A stretch of 64,000 nucleotides of DNA from assembly GCA_041661965.1 (NCBI GenBank), contig JBAZTH010000001.1:434001-498000 (forward strand), written 5' to 3'. This document shows positions 9,088 to 19,470 of the stretch, piece by piece; the first letter of the stretch is position 1; every line of letters starts with the position of its first letter. Origin of the DNA: Candidatus Margulisiibacteriota bacterium (GTDB lineage: Bacteria; Margulisbacteria; WOR-1; O2-12-FULL-45-9; XYB2-FULL-48-7). Made by a program: the position numbers and the translations under genes. Below the pieces are notes generated by a model that saw only the letters and a program-made list of their open reading frames with translations, was not told where the DNA came from and did no database searches.

Positions 9088-9981
9088 ATGAAAAACCTGA
9101 TCGATTCCGCTTGTGATTTTATCTATATTGTTGACCGGAACGGTAAAATTATTTACGTCAATGAATACGGGGCAAAGTATTTGAACTCCACCCCGGAGCA
9201 GATCATTGGTAAAGCTCTTAGCGATATTTTTCCGCCGCCGATCGCCGAGGGGCAAAAGAAAAATATCCAGATTGTTTTCGACTCCAACAAGCCGTTGAAT
9301 TTCGAACGTAAATTCCCTTTCTATAACAAGGAGGCGTGGCTTGACAGCCGTTTGGTTCCGCTGGCCGATGAAATGGGGAAGGTTACTTCGGTCCTCGGTA
9401 TCTCCCGCGATATTTCCGAGCGAAAAACACTGGAAGAAAAAAATAACGATGAAATCCAAGATCTTCACTTTTTTCAGGAGCTTGCGGTCGGCCGGGAGCT
9501 GAAAATGGCGGAGTTGGAAAATAAAATTAAAGAGATGGGGACCTTGCTGGCGCAGTTAAACGCCGGGTTGGTTGATTGCCAAAGGAAGCTGGAGGGAGCG
9601 GAGAAAAAGTTTCAGACCCTGTTCAATGCCGCCCCGGTAGCGATCGGCATTGCCGACAGGACGGGAAACGTTTTTGCCGTTAATCGCGCCATGGAGGAGT
9701 TGACCGGCTATAATCTGGAGGAATATCAAAAGATCAAAGTCGAGGATACGTACGTCGATCCCGGAGATCGGGCCCGCTTACTGCAAACCCTCGAATCGGC
9801 CTCAAGCGCCCATGACTTTGAAGTTAAGCTCAAACGTAAAGATGGAGCTGTTTATTGGTGTCTGGTGAACGTTGATTTGATCGAGCTGGACGGTCAGGTT
9901 GTTCTGCTTACGACCGCCCGGGATATCACCGAATTGAAACAGATCAAAACGGCGCTGCAAAAGCTGGCGGAAAAGACCTAA
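9088..9981 (+). CDS. Tandem PAS-domain protein without an output domain
   Basis: A 297-residue soluble protein. PAS1 spans about residues 1-115 (DFIYIVDRNGKIIYVNEYGAK, ending ISRDISERKTLE). A coiled-coil linker covers about 115-165. PAS2 with PAC runs to the end (APVAIGIADRTGNVFAVNRAMEELTGY ... TARDITELKQ). PAS domains sense small ligands, redox or light, or mediate dimerisation. No histidine kinase, GGDEF or other output domain follows: the stop comes directly after PAS2 and overlaps the pabA stop by four bases. It may be a stand-alone sensor acting through a partner, or a truncated kinase; the adjacent sequence shows no kinase remnant. Confidence 0.8.
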   Translation: MKNLIDSACDFIYIVDRNGKIIYVNEYGAKYLNSTPEQIIGKALSDIFPPPIAEGQKKNIQIVFDSNKPLNFERKFPFYNKEAWLDSRLVPLADEMGKVTSVLGISRDISERKTLEEKNNDEIQDLHFFQELAVGRELKMAELENKIKEMGTLLAQLNAGLVDCQRKLEGAEKKFQTLFNAAPVAIGIADRTGNVFAVNRAMEELTGYNLEEYQKIKVEDTYVDPGDRARLLQTLESASSAHDFEVKLKRKDGAVYWCLVNVDLIELDGQVVLLTTARDITELKQIKTALQKLAEKT

Positions 9982-10541
9982 AGAGCGAGGAAGTTTTCCA
10001 GCAATTTCTTCCCGTAATCGGTCAGGATCGACTCCGGATGGAATTGGACCCCCTCGACGCTGAACTTTTTGTGGCGCAATCCCATGATCTCGCCTTCTTT
10101 GGTCCAGGCCGAAATTTCTAAAACAGCCGGCAGACTTTTCTTTTCAACGATCAGGGAGTGGTAGCGGGTCGCCTGAAAAGGGTTGGGCAGGCCTTTGAAG
10201 ATCGTTTTGCCGTCGTGATAGATGGCGGAGGTCTTGCCGTGCATGATCCGACCGGCGCGGACGACCCGGCCGCCGAAAACCTCGCCGATCGCCTGGTGGC
10301 CGAGACAAACGCCGAGGATCGGGACCGATCCGGCGAAAGTCCTGATCACTTCGCGGCTGATCCCGGCTTCTTTGGGTGATTTTGGTCCCGGGGAGATCAG
10401 GATCCGGTCGGGCCGGAGCTTCTTTATTTCGGGGATCGTGATCTCGTCGTTCCGGTAGACGGCCGGTTTTTCTCCCATTTCGCCGAGGTACTGCACGAGA
10501 TTATAAGTGAACGAATCGTAATTATCCACTACGAGAATCAT
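9978..10541 (-). CDS. pabA: Glutamine amidotransferase subunit of anthranilate / aminodeoxychorismate synthase
   Basis: Class I glutaminase that feeds ammonia to TrpE or PabB. Seen: N-terminal VVDNYDSFTYNLVQYLGE, the oxyanion strand ISPGPKSPKEAG, nucleophile Cys in GVCLGHQAIGEVFGG (about residue 79), and the catalytic His/Glu pair in VQFHPES (about 167-173). At 187 residues it is a stand-alone subunit. No trpE/pabB is nearby, so TrpG and PabA cannot be separated; it may serve both. Divergent from femX, sharing a palindromic -10 region; the start codon lies where transcription would begin. Confidence 0.88.
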   Translation of the reverse strand: MILVVDNYDSFTYNLVQYLGEMGEKPAVYRNDEITIPEIKKLRPDRILISPGPKSPKEAGISREVIRTFAGSVPILGVCLGHQAIGEVFGGRVVRAGRIMHGKTSAIYHDGKTIFKGLPNPFQATRYHSLIVEKKSLPAVLEISAWTKEGEIMGLRHKKFSVEGVQFHPESILTDYGKKLLENFLAL

Positions 10542-10555
10542 GTTATAATTATAAC
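10542..10555. promoter_or_regulatory. Palindromic shared -10 region of pabA and femX
   Basis: The perfect palindrome GTTATAATTATAAC supplies TATAAT on the plus strand (10544-10549) and on the minus strand (10553-10548). The plus ATG is nine bases downstream (10559) and the minus ATG six bases downstream (10541). Neither gene has a Shine-Dalgarno, so both mRNAs would be leaderless or nearly so. Confidence 0.65.
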
Positions 10556-10558
10556 ACG

Positions 10559-11626
10559 ATGAAAGCTAAAATCATTACTTACCTCGACCGGGAGAACTGG
10601 AACAACTTCGTCGCTTATTCCGCTCACAACTCGATCCTCCAATCGTACGAATGGGGAGAGCTCAAGGCCAAGTTCGGTTGGCAGCCGATCCGGGTGGCGC
10701 TGGAAGATAACGGCAAGATCGTGGCCGGGGTCTCCATTCTTAAACGGGAAATCCCTCTCATCAAGCATTCACTCTTTTACGCGCCGCGCGGGCCGATCAT
10801 CGATTACGGTAACCGGGATTTGCTCCATGCCCTGCTCGATGTCCTGGAAGAACAATCCGACCGCCACCACGCGATCTCGCTGAAGATCGATCCCGATCTA
10901 GAAGAGAACGACTTGCTGGCGATCGACAATCTCCGCTCGCTCGGTTTTGATAAAGCGCTCAAACAGATCCAGCCCCGGGCGACCTTTCTTCTGAACATCG
11001 AGCCGGAACTTGACGACCTGATGGGGAGTTTCGCCGAAAAAACCCGCTACAACATCCGCCTGGCCGAAAAAAAAGGGGTTTACGTCAAAGAGGACAACAG
11101 TGAAAAGGGGATCGAAATGTTTTACGCCCTTTACGCCGAGACTGCCAAGCGGGACAAATTTTTGATCCATCCGCTGTCGTATTACCGGAAGATCAGAGAG
11201 ATAATTTTCCGGGCCGGCCTGGGGAGCTGTTTTATCGCTTTTTACGAGGGAAAACCGGTCTCCGCGGTCATTACTTTTAATTTCGGCAGCCGCCTTTGGT
11301 ATATGTACGGCGCTTCCTCGTCTGAATACCGGAACGTTATGCCCAACCACATCCTCCACTGGAAGATCATCAAATGGGCGAAAGCGCGCGGCCTCAAAGA
11401 GTATGACCTTTGGGGGATCCCGGTCAAGCCGGAAGAGGGACACCCGCTCTTCGGCGTCTATCGCTTCAAAAAGGGGTTCAACGGCGAATTGAAAAAATAT
11501 ATTGGCGCTTACGATTTTCCTTACAGCCCCCTCTTTTTCCACGCTTTCGAACACGGCGTGGTCTGGTGGCAGAATCTCCGCAGTCTGATGACCAAAGGGA
11601 AGTTTTCCGATTCCCTGGGTGAATAG
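10559..11626 (+). CDS. FemAB/FemX-type peptidoglycan bridge aminoacyltransferase
   Basis: A 355-residue protein of the FemABX family, which adds amino acids from aminoacyl-tRNA to lipid II or related acceptors, using a doubled GNAT fold. Seen: the N-terminal LQSYEWGELKAKFGW, the central RYNIRLAEKKGV, and the C-terminal GNAT-like half with FYEGKPVSAVITFNFGSRLWYMYGASS and KARGLKEYDLWGIP. It directly precedes murE (no gap), which supports a cell-wall role. The amino acid used cannot be deduced. Confidence 0.85.
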   Translation: MKAKIITYLDRENWNNFVAYSAHNSILQSYEWGELKAKFGWQPIRVALEDNGKIVAGVSILKREIPLIKHSLFYAPRGPIIDYGNRDLLHALLDVLEEQSDRHHAISLKIDPDLEENDLLAIDNLRSLGFDKALKQIQPRATFLLNIEPELDDLMGSFAEKTRYNIRLAEKKGVYVKEDNSEKGIEMFYALYAETAKRDKFLIHPLSYYRKIREIIFRAGLGSCFIAFYEGKPVSAVITFNFGSRLWYMYGASSSEYRNVMPNHILHWKIIKWAKARGLKEYDLWGIPVKPEEGHPLFGVYRFKKGFNGELKKYIGAYDFPYSPLFFHAFEHGVVWWQNLRSLMTKGKFSDSLGE

Positions 11627-13033
11627 ATGAACGGCATTACCTATGATTCCCGTCAAGTTAAACCAGGCTACATTTTCGTTGCTATTCCCGGCTTAAAACA
11701 TGACGGGGCGGAATTTATTCCGCAAGCGATTAAAGCGGGGGCGACCCTGATCGTCGCGGAAAAAGAGGTCCGGGTCCCGGCTGGCGTTGAATTAAAAATT
11801 GTTCCTTCCGCCCGGCGGGCTCTAGCCGAAATGTCGGCCGAATTCTACGGCCACCCTTCGAAGAAATTAAAATTGATCGGCATTACCGGGACCAAGGGGA
11901 AGACGACGACCTCTTTTCTGGTCCAGTCGATCCTCAACACCGCCGGATTTAAGGCCGGCTTGATCGGCACGGTCAACTTTCCGATGACGACCCCGGAATC
12001 TTCCGACCTGCAGGCGGAACTTGCCCGCCAGGTAAAAGAAGGCTATACCCACTGCGTCCTGGAGGTTTCTTCCCATGCCCTGGCCCAGGATCGGGTCCAC
12101 GGCTGTTATTTTGCCGTGGCGATCTTCACCAATTTAAGCCACGACCATCTTGATTACCACAAGACGACCGCGGAATACCTGGCGGCCAAAAGAAAACTTT
12201 TCGAGATGCTCGACCACGACGCGATCGCGATCATCAATATTGACGATAAAGCGAGTACCGCCCTGATCGGCGCCGTGAAAGGGGAGGTTTTCTCTTACGG
12301 GCTGGAAGAAGCCCGGCATGAACTGCGCAATACCAAATTCAACGACGCCGATGCCGCCGTCGTGGCGGTCGAGATCCGGGAGAACGAAATGGCGGTCGTG
12401 ATCAATGGGGTCGAAGTTAGGACCCCGCTGATCGGGATTCACAACGCTTACAATCTGACCGCCGCTTTCCAGTGCGGGCTGGCGCTCGGACTGCGCCAGG
12501 CGGTGATCAAAGAGGGGATCGAAAAGGTGAAGGTCATTCCCGGCCGCCAGGAAAAGATCGTCAGCCAGCCGTTTACGGTGATCGTTGATTTTGCCCATTC
12601 GCCGGATAGTCTGCAAAAACTGCTGGAAACCTATAAACAAGTTGCTCAAGGCCGGGTGATCGCGGTCTTTGGCTGTCCAGGCGATCGCGACCGGGCCAAA
12701 CGTCCGATCATGGGGGAGATTGCCGCTCGCTTGGCCGACGAAGTGATCGTTACCACCGACGATCCTTATAGCGAAAAACCTGAAAGCATCATTGATGAAA
12801 TTGTATCAGGTTTTTCGAATGACAAATGTCAAATGACAAATGTCAAATGTTGGGAGAAGATTGTTGACAGAAAAACAGCGATTGAAAAAGCTTTAAAAAT
12901 GGCGAAAAAGGGCGATACAGTTCTGATCGCCGGGCGTGGCCACGAAAAGTTCCAGGATTTTAACGGCAAAAAGATTCCGTTTGACGACAAAGAAGTGGTT
13001 AAAGAGTTGATGAAAAGTATTAGGCTTATTTAA
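11627..13033 (+). CDS. murE: UDP-N-acetylmuramoyl-tripeptide synthetase
   Basis: Adds the third residue (usually meso-DAP or lysine) to the UDP-MurNAc dipeptide using ATP, in the cytoplasm. Three Mur-ligase domains are visible: N-terminal uridine-binding (DSRQVKPGYIFVAIPG), central ATPase with P-loop GITGTKGKTTTSF (about residues 83-95), and C-terminal starting near FGCPGDRDRAKRP. The amino-acid-selecting motif, DNPR in DAP enzymes, reads DDPYSEKP here, so specificity is open. A tandem 14-bp repeat is inserted in frame at about residues 398-408. The stop codon lies within the downstream palindrome. 468 residues, starts immediately after femX. Confidence 0.93.
   Translation: MNGITYDSRQVKPGYIFVAIPGLKHDGAEFIPQAIKAGATLIVAEKEVRVPAGVELKIVPSARRALAEMSAEFYGHPSKKLKLIGITGTKGKTTTSFLVQSILNTAGFKAGLIGTVNFPMTTPESSDLQAELARQVKEGYTHCVLEVSSHALAQDRVHGCYFAVAIFTNLSHDHLDYHKTTAEYLAAKRKLFEMLDHDAIAIINIDDKASTALIGAVKGEVFSYGLEEARHELRNTKFNDADAAVVAVEIRENEMAVVINGVEVRTPLIGIHNAYNLTAAFQCGLALGLRQAVIKEGIEKVKVIPGRQEKIVSQPFTVIVDFAHSPDSLQKLLETYKQVAQGRVIAVFGCPGDRDRAKRPIMGEIAARLADEVIVTTDDPYSEKPESIIDEIVSGFSNDKCQMTNVKCWEKIVDRKTAIEKALKMAKKGDTVLIAGRGHEKFQDFNGKKIPFDDKEVVKELMKSIRLI
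12820..12849 (+). repeat. In-frame tandem 14-bp repeat inside murE
   Basis: TGACAAATGTCAAA occurs twice in a row (12820-12833, 12834-12847), each unit holding the inverted pair TGACA/TGTCA. It encodes NDKCQMTNVKC between the DDPYSEKP motif and the VDRKTAIEKAL helix of MurE, where relatives usually have a short loop. The unit resembles intergenic repeats seen in many bacterial genomes and is AT-rich compared with the flanking gene. Confidence 0.75.
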
Positions 13034-13056
13034 CCGCGCAATTAATTGCGCGGTTA
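13031..13056. terminator. Perfect 26-bp palindrome between convergent murE and alanine dehydrogenase genes
   Basis: Perfect inverted repeat with half TAACCGCGCAATT. It supplies the murE stop (TAA at 13031-13033) and, on the other strand, the stop of the facing gene (13056-13054). A stem of 11 bp or more followed by ATTTT makes a plausible bidirectional intrinsic terminator. The same core recurs at 19471-19500. Confidence 0.8.
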
Positions 13057-14214
13057 TTTTAACCCAGGGAAAACACTTGCCAGCCCCGGGTGGACGATCT
13101 TCCCGCCCTCGATATTAACCCCTGAATTGATGATCGGATTATCATCCTTTGCTTTATAGAGCCACTTCTGGGCGATCTCGATCACGTAGGGGAGAAGCAC
13201 AATTCCCAAGGCTTCCGACGCCGTCAAGGCGCCCATGGAGGGGAGGTTTGGCGGGGCGAAGAAAAAGACTTCGCTCCCGGGGACCGTCGGCAAATTAAAA
13301 GGCTCCAGAAGACTGGTTTCCAAAACCCCTTCGATCCCGCCCCCCTGATCGATGTCGACCGGATAAAGGCAGCCGCCGGCCCGCATTGTCCGCAAGAGGT
13401 CCAGGGTCACCAGCTTTTCCGGCTTCTTGCCGGCATTATAAATAGCGGAAACCAGGAAGAAAGCTTCTTTAATCGTGTTCCGGAGGTTGCTTGGGCTCAT
13501 TTCCAGAACGGTGACGTTAGGGAAACGAAGATCGTGAGACTTAAAATAATCGGCCAGGGCTTTGACCCGGAGCGGATTCTTTTCCAGGAGAATGACCCGG
13601 CACCCCCGTTCGGAAAACTCTTCGGCCGCGGTCTGACCGACTCTGCCGCCCCCCAGGACCACGGTTTTTAATCCCTTGAGGCCGGTTTCCGGCAAGCCGC
13701 TGGAAATGATCTTTTTACTAAGTAAGGCAAATTCATCGGCATGCCGGGCAATGACTTTGGCCGCCGCCTCGCTCATCGGAGCGAGACAGGGGAAGAACGG
13801 ACAACCATCCTTGATCGTTTCCATGGTTTCTAGGGCGAGGAAGGCGGTTCCTTTTTCCCGGCTGGCCTGCAGGGCCAAAGTCGTCCGGTCAAAGCTTTGG
13901 GCGAAATGCTGGTAGGAGATGAACAGATTATTCCGCAGGCGGGGAAAGTCGGCCGTTTTAGTCTCTTTGACCCCGACGACGATATCCTTGTCCAACGCTT
14001 CGGTGTGAGAGCAAAGCTTGGCGCCGGCCTCGGCGTACTGTTCGTCGCGATAGCCGATCTTTTCTCCCGCTCCGCTCTCTACGAAGATCTCGACTTGCGG
14101 CGCCCGTTCGATCAACTGCGCGACCTGGGCCGGCAGCATGGCGACCCGGTTCTCGATTTCGCGCCCCTGGGTATCGGTTTTTGATTCTCTTAAGATGGCA
14201 AGTGAACTAACCAT
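13054..14214 (-). CDS. Alanine dehydrogenase / PNT family oxidoreductase
   Basis: A 386-residue NAD(P)-dependent enzyme with the AlaDH/PNT architecture. The N-terminal domain has ENRVAMLPAQVAQLIERAP and the GAGEKIGYRDEQYAEAGA stretch. The Rossmann motif VVLGGGRVGQTAAEEF sits at about residues 180-195. The active-site loop near VPGSEVFFFAPPNLPSMGALTASEAL differs from typical Ald. Alanine dehydrogenase (alanine to pyruvate and ammonia) is the best guess; a related opine- or saccharopine-type activity is possible. Its start overlaps the end of the metallo-beta-lactamase gene by eight bases. Confidence 0.7.
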   Translation of the reverse strand: MVSSLAILRESKTDTQGREIENRVAMLPAQVAQLIERAPQVEIFVESGAGEKIGYRDEQYAEAGAKLCSHTEALDKDIVVGVKETKTADFPRLRNNLFISYQHFAQSFDRTTLALQASREKGTAFLALETMETIKDGCPFFPCLAPMSEAAAKVIARHADEFALLSKKIISSGLPETGLKGLKTVVLGGGRVGQTAAEEFSERGCRVILLEKNPLRVKALADYFKSHDLRFPNVTVLEMSPSNLRNTIKEAFFLVSAIYNAGKKPEKLVTLDLLRTMRAGGCLYPVDIDQGGGIEGVLETSLLEPFNLPTVPGSEVFFFAPPNLPSMGALTASEALGIVLLPYVIEIAQKWLYKAKDDNPIINSGVNIEGGKIVHPGLASVFPGLK

Positions 14215-15691
14215 TGAATTTGTATTTTAGGACTTCCGGGTCGCTTTCGTCAACCCGCATTAGATGATAGGGGAAAAAGATCCCGGAATCGCTTTCCCGA
14301 ATGTGGAGATCGGCCAGCCGGAGTTCGAGGTGGACGTCGGAGGGGATGACCCGGAGATCGTGCCTGGTTGCTCCATCGATCGCCTGGGCCCAGTTTTCAA
14401 TGATGTGGCTGATGATCTGGCGGCGGCCGGAAAATTCTTCACCGAATTCGGTTAAGATGGCGATCGCCGGTTTGCCGAGCCGGGCTTCTTTCAGGAGATT
14501 GATACAGCCGAGCATGCCGAGGTGCTGTTTGAGCATTTTCCCTTCTTCCTTCTCGACCGAACCGATATTGAGCAGGATGATCTGGGCCTCCTGATATTCC
14601 AGGCCAAGGCCGACTTCGTAGCGGGTGTCGCCGGTGATCCCGATCTTCAGCGCGTCAAGGCCGAAAGTTAAGTTGGTGTTCAGGACCATGCCGACCGATG
14701 ATTCCTGATTGGTCCAGCGTTCAACGTGATGGGCCGGTTTCACGCTGATGGTAAAGCCGTATTTTTCCAGGAGAGAACCGCCTTCGATCTCGGTCACGTG
14801 GCTCCCCGGGACGAGCAGTTTGAAGTTGATTTCCCGGTTCCCCTTGGGATCGGTCGCCGGCAGGAGCCCGTTAAATTTAAGCATGGTTCCGGCGGAGCCG
14901 AAAATATCGATCACTTTGGATTTTTCGTTGTGGTCGTTATATTTGGCCAGGAGGGAGAGGATCCCTTCGACCGAATCGGTGTGGTCGTCGTGGTCATGGG
15001 TGATGACGATCGCGTCGATATCGGCGATGCCGAGCCCGATGTCCCGGAAGATGTCGAAGAAAGCGTAGCCGGGATCGATGACGATCCCTTTGGTCTCGCC
15101 GTGGTGGTTCTTAGTGGTCAGGAAATACCCTCCGCCTTGGGAAACGCCATGGGAGAAAAGGGGAGAAGATGAGTTCCATTTCCGCATGATCCGGAGGATG
15201 TTCGGTCCCATGATGTGGTTGATCGCCCGCGGCGCGTTCAGGTCCTGGAGTAATTTGAACTGGTTCTTTTTAATTGTTTCGCGGGTCGGGAAAAGAGTAT
15301 CTTCCATGTAGGCGATTGCCTGGCCTGACGGCGCGCTGAAATCCCGTTTTTGCAGGTCGTGCTGATGGGCGAGCTTAAAGTCGCCGTACGCTTCCTGGAA
15401 GCGTCCCTGGAGAAAGCGGGTGATTCCCCGGTAATAAGCGGCGGAACTCGCTTGTTCGTGGTTTTTCTGCCCTTTTTTAAAGAGCTCGTCAAAGATGAAC
15501 TCCGCTTCCTTGTAGAGGTTGGAATTAACGCAGAGATTGCCGATGAAGGTCAGGAAGGGGGGTTCAAGGGAAGTGAGCGCCTGTTTGATCTCCTGGAAAT
15601 GCTTCTGCAGCCAGGCTTTTTGCGAGATCGGCGCGAGCTTCTTGAGCTGCTGCCAAGTTGCTGGCCTCGCGGGGTCCAGCACCTCCGGCAT
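14207..15691 (-). CDS. TPR plus metallo-beta-lactamase-fold hydrolase
   Basis: A 494-residue protein. The N-terminal half (about residues 1-140) is helical and TPR-like (KEAEFIFDELFKKGQKN, YRGITRFLQGRFQEAYGDF). The C-terminal half has the metal-binding ITHDHDDHTDSVEG (HxHxDH, about 233-246) and a later GITGDTRY aspartate motif. No signal peptide, so cytoplasmic. The exact substrate is unknown; such enzymes hydrolyse esters, phosphodiesters or thioesters. It is the middle gene of a minus-strand trio, sharing one base (TGATG) with the upstream barrel gene. Confidence 0.75.
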   Translation of the reverse strand: MPEVLDPARPATWQQLKKLAPISQKAWLQKHFQEIKQALTSLEPPFLTFIGNLCVNSNLYKEAEFIFDELFKKGQKNHEQASSAAYYRGITRFLQGRFQEAYGDFKLAHQHDLQKRDFSAPSGQAIAYMEDTLFPTRETIKKNQFKLLQDLNAPRAINHIMGPNILRIMRKWNSSSPLFSHGVSQGGGYFLTTKNHHGETKGIVIDPGYAFFDIFRDIGLGIADIDAIVITHDHDDHTDSVEGILSLLAKYNDHNEKSKVIDIFGSAGTMLKFNGLLPATDPKGNREINFKLLVPGSHVTEIEGGSLLEKYGFTISVKPAHHVERWTNQESSVGMVLNTNLTFGLDALKIGITGDTRYEVGLGLEYQEAQIILLNIGSVEKEEGKMLKQHLGMLGCINLLKEARLGKPAIAILTEFGEEFSGRRQIISHIIENWAQAIDGATRHDLRVIPSDVHLELRLADLHIRESDSGIFFPYHLMRVDESDPEVLKYKFNG

Positions 15692-16920
15692 CAGAACCGC
15701 CAGCTTCCGCCGATCATCTGGGTCCGGTTGTAGGTCCCGCCCAGGATCGCGTAATCGATCAGGAGGTTCCCCAGCGCCAGAGTGACGCCGGCCGTTTTGT
15801 TCCCGTCATCTAGTCCGGCTCTGGCGAGCAGACCGGGAATGAGCGAAACTTCCGCGCCGTAGTGCAGAGTCGCTTGTCTGCTGTTCTGGTTGAAGATGTT
15901 GTGGGCATCGCCGGCGATCGTTAAGAAGGGGAGCGGTTTGACCGCCAGACCGGCATTGACCAGCATTTCGTAGCGGGTCCTGGCCCCGTTTTGCCAATAG
16001 ATATCGGAAGTTAAGATCCCTTTAGTGGCAAGGCCAAAAGAAATATATTCGACCGGTTTGCCGATAAAGCCGAGGTCGATGTCGCCGCCAAAACCACGGA
16101 TGTTGGAGGAAATGATCGTCTTGTCATAAAGATTGACGTTGGCGCCGATCGCCACGCGCTGTTCAAAGCCGGAGGCGACCCCGATCGTGAATTGGTTCGA
16201 CTTCTCGTCCAGCGGAACGTTATAGTCGTTGATCCAGCCAAGGCCGAGGGCAAACTGCGCTTTAGTCGGCGTGTTCTCCGGAACTTCTTCGTATTGGACC
16301 GGTTCCCAGTAATCGCGGTGATAAGGACGGGGATGATACCAGGAATACGCGGGATAGACGTAATAACGCGGTCTGACTATTATTGGACGGACTGGTGGTT
16401 GAGGAGCGGGCGTTCCTTTTGCCACACCTGATGAGATCCCCAGAGCGTCTTTGATCGCTCCCATTCCCAGCTGACGTAAGCTGACCGCTTGTTCTGAACC
16501 GGATTCGGTCACCTGTTCGGCCATCGATTCCCCCCGCTCGGTTTTTTTCACGTTCCGGCCCCAGCCGGTTTTCAGGATCCCTTTGTCTCCAAGATAAGAG
16601 GCCCCTTCGTAAGCGACCAGTGAAGCGATCCCGATCCCCAGGAGCCACTGGAAAGGGTTCAGTTCGGTTTCATAGCACATCTTTAAACTAAAGAGGTTAT
16701 CACCGACCCAGGTATTACGATTGTTCAACTTAGTGGTCCCGGTGATCGAAACTTCCGGGTTAAGGGCGAGCCCGGCCGGGTTCCAGTAGGGGGCGTTGGC
16801 ATCGTCCGCGACCGCCGTAAACGCTCCCCCCATTCCCATCGGTCTGGTGCCGTATAAGGCAAAGGCACTTTGGCAGGTAAAGATCAGGAGAAGAATTGTT
16901 ATGGCAAATTTCAATCGCAT
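15691..16920 (-). CDS. TraF/PorV-like outer-membrane beta-barrel protein
   Basis: 409 residues with an N-terminal signal peptide (MRLKFAITILLLIFTCQSAFA). It is followed by the hallmark PMGMGGAFTAVADDANAPYWNPAGL of the TraF/UPF0164/PorV-like barrel group, then alternating strands with many aromatic residues to the C-terminal GGSWRF ending in Phe, typical of outer-membrane barrels. A Pro/Tyr-rich insert lies at about residues 180-225. The role is unknown. Shine-Dalgarno GGAGG (minus strand, 16931-16927) six bases before the ATG supports the start. Confidence 0.75.
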   Translation of the reverse strand: MRLKFAITILLLIFTCQSAFALYGTRPMGMGGAFTAVADDANAPYWNPAGLALNPEVSITGTTKLNNRNTWVGDNLFSLKMCYETELNPFQWLLGIGIASLVAYEGASYLGDKGILKTGWGRNVKKTERGESMAEQVTESGSEQAVSLRQLGMGAIKDALGISSGVAKGTPAPQPPVRPIIVRPRYYVYPAYSWYHPRPYHRDYWEPVQYEEVPENTPTKAQFALGLGWINDYNVPLDEKSNQFTIGVASGFEQRVAIGANVNLYDKTIISSNIRGFGGDIDLGFIGKPVEYISFGLATKGILTSDIYWQNGARTRYEMLVNAGLAVKPLPFLTIAGDAHNIFNQNSRQATLHYGAEVSLIPGLLARAGLDDGNKTAGVTLALGNLLIDYAILGGTYNRTQMIGGSWRF

Positions 16921-16948
16921 TGGGTTCCTCCATTAGTAGGCTGGCAGA

Positions 16949-16998
16949 ATAATAGCAAAGTTATCCCGTCTTGACAACTAAAACTCGAATGGTAGAAT
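16949..16998. promoter_or_regulatory. Overlapping divergent promoters, barrel gene (-) and yip1 gene (+)
   Basis: Plus strand: TTGACA at 16971-16976, TAGAAT at 16993-16998, spacer 16. Minus strand: TTGTCA at 16977-16972, TATTAT at 16954-16949, spacer 17. The two -35 boxes overlap almost completely, so the two RNA polymerases would compete. Both genes have a normal leader with a GGAGG. Confidence 0.75.
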
Positions 16999-17024
16999 GG
17001 CAAAAATTAACGGAGGTATCTTAA

Positions 17025-17624
17025 GTGAAAGAAATATTTGAACGGGCGAAAGCGATGATCGTAAAACCCTTGGAAACCTGGGGGATAGTTAAAGGGGAAA
17101 CGATCTCGGTTCGCGATCTGTTGGTCAATTATGCCGCTCCCTTGGCCCTTATTCCGGCCTTAGCGACCCTGATTGGCCTGGCGATCATCGGTATCCGGGT
17201 CCCGACCGGTTTTGTTATCCGGATCCCTTTTATCGAAGCCTTGATTGCCGGGACCGTCGGTTATTTCTTGAACCTGGGGACCTTGCTGGCCGGCGCCTGG
17301 GTAGTCAGTTATCTGGCCGCCTACTTTAATTCCAAGAGCGATTTTGAACTTTCTTTTAAATTGGTCGTCTACGCCATGACCCCGGTCTGGCTGGTCGGCA
17401 TCGTCGCCATTCTCCCCGGGATCGGGATCTTACAGCTCTTTGGTTTATACGGGCTTTATCTTTTATACAAAGGCTTGCCGGTTCTCCTTGAGACGCCGGA
17501 AGATAAGGTCTTTTGGTATTTTCTGGCGATCCTGATCTCTTCCCTGATCCTGACCTTCCTGTTCTCGTTTATCATTGGGGGCGCGGTTTACGGTCCGATC
17601 ATGATGAGGATGATGAGCTTTTAA
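17025..17624 (+). CDS. Yip1-family integral membrane protein
   Basis: 199 residues with about five hydrophobic segments (roughly 28-48, 70-92, 112-135, 138-155, 163-190). It has the Yip1-domain look: KPLETW near the N-terminus, LGTLLAGAWVVSYLAAYFNSKSDFELSFKLVVYAMTP in two pieces around an SFKLV core. Its function in bacteria is unknown. Start GTG at 17025 with GGAGG at 17012-17016. It is first in an operon with the acyl ligase and ACP. Confidence 0.7.
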   Translation: MKEIFERAKAMIVKPLETWGIVKGETISVRDLLVNYAAPLALIPALATLIGLAIIGIRVPTGFVIRIPFIEALIAGTVGYFLNLGTLLAGAWVVSYLAAYFNSKSDFELSFKLVVYAMTPVWLVGIVAILPGIGILQLFGLYGLYLLYKGLPVLLETPEDKVFWYFLAILISSLILTFLFSFIIGGAVYGPIMMRMMSF

Positions 17625-17630
17625 CTGAAG

Positions 17631-19218
<1,588 letters not shown>

Positions 19219-19226
<8 letters not shown>

Positions 19227-19464
19227 TCAACTGACCGCCGAGATCAGAAGCCTGGTCGCCAAAGTGATCAAACTGCCGGCAGAAAAGGTCGGACTGGACG
19301 CGGATATTTTTTCCGAGTTGGGAGTCGATTCACTGCTGGGGGTGGAGATCTTTGCCGCGCTCGATAAAAAATACAACCTTGATATCCCCGAAAGCCGCTT
19401 GGAGAATGTCGCGACAGTCCGGGATATTGTTAAGCTGGTCGAAGAGTTGACCGCGAAACGCTAG
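19219..19464 (+). CDS. Acyl carrier protein
   Basis: 81-residue carrier protein. The 4'-phosphopantetheine attachment serine is in GVDSLLGVEIF (about S35), inside a four-helix, acidic sequence of normal ACP length. It overlaps the acyl ligase gene by eight bases. With no fatty acid synthase genes around, it looks like a dedicated carrier for the ligase product rather than the housekeeping AcpP, but this is inference. Confidence 0.9.
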
Positions 19465-19470
19465 TTTAAA

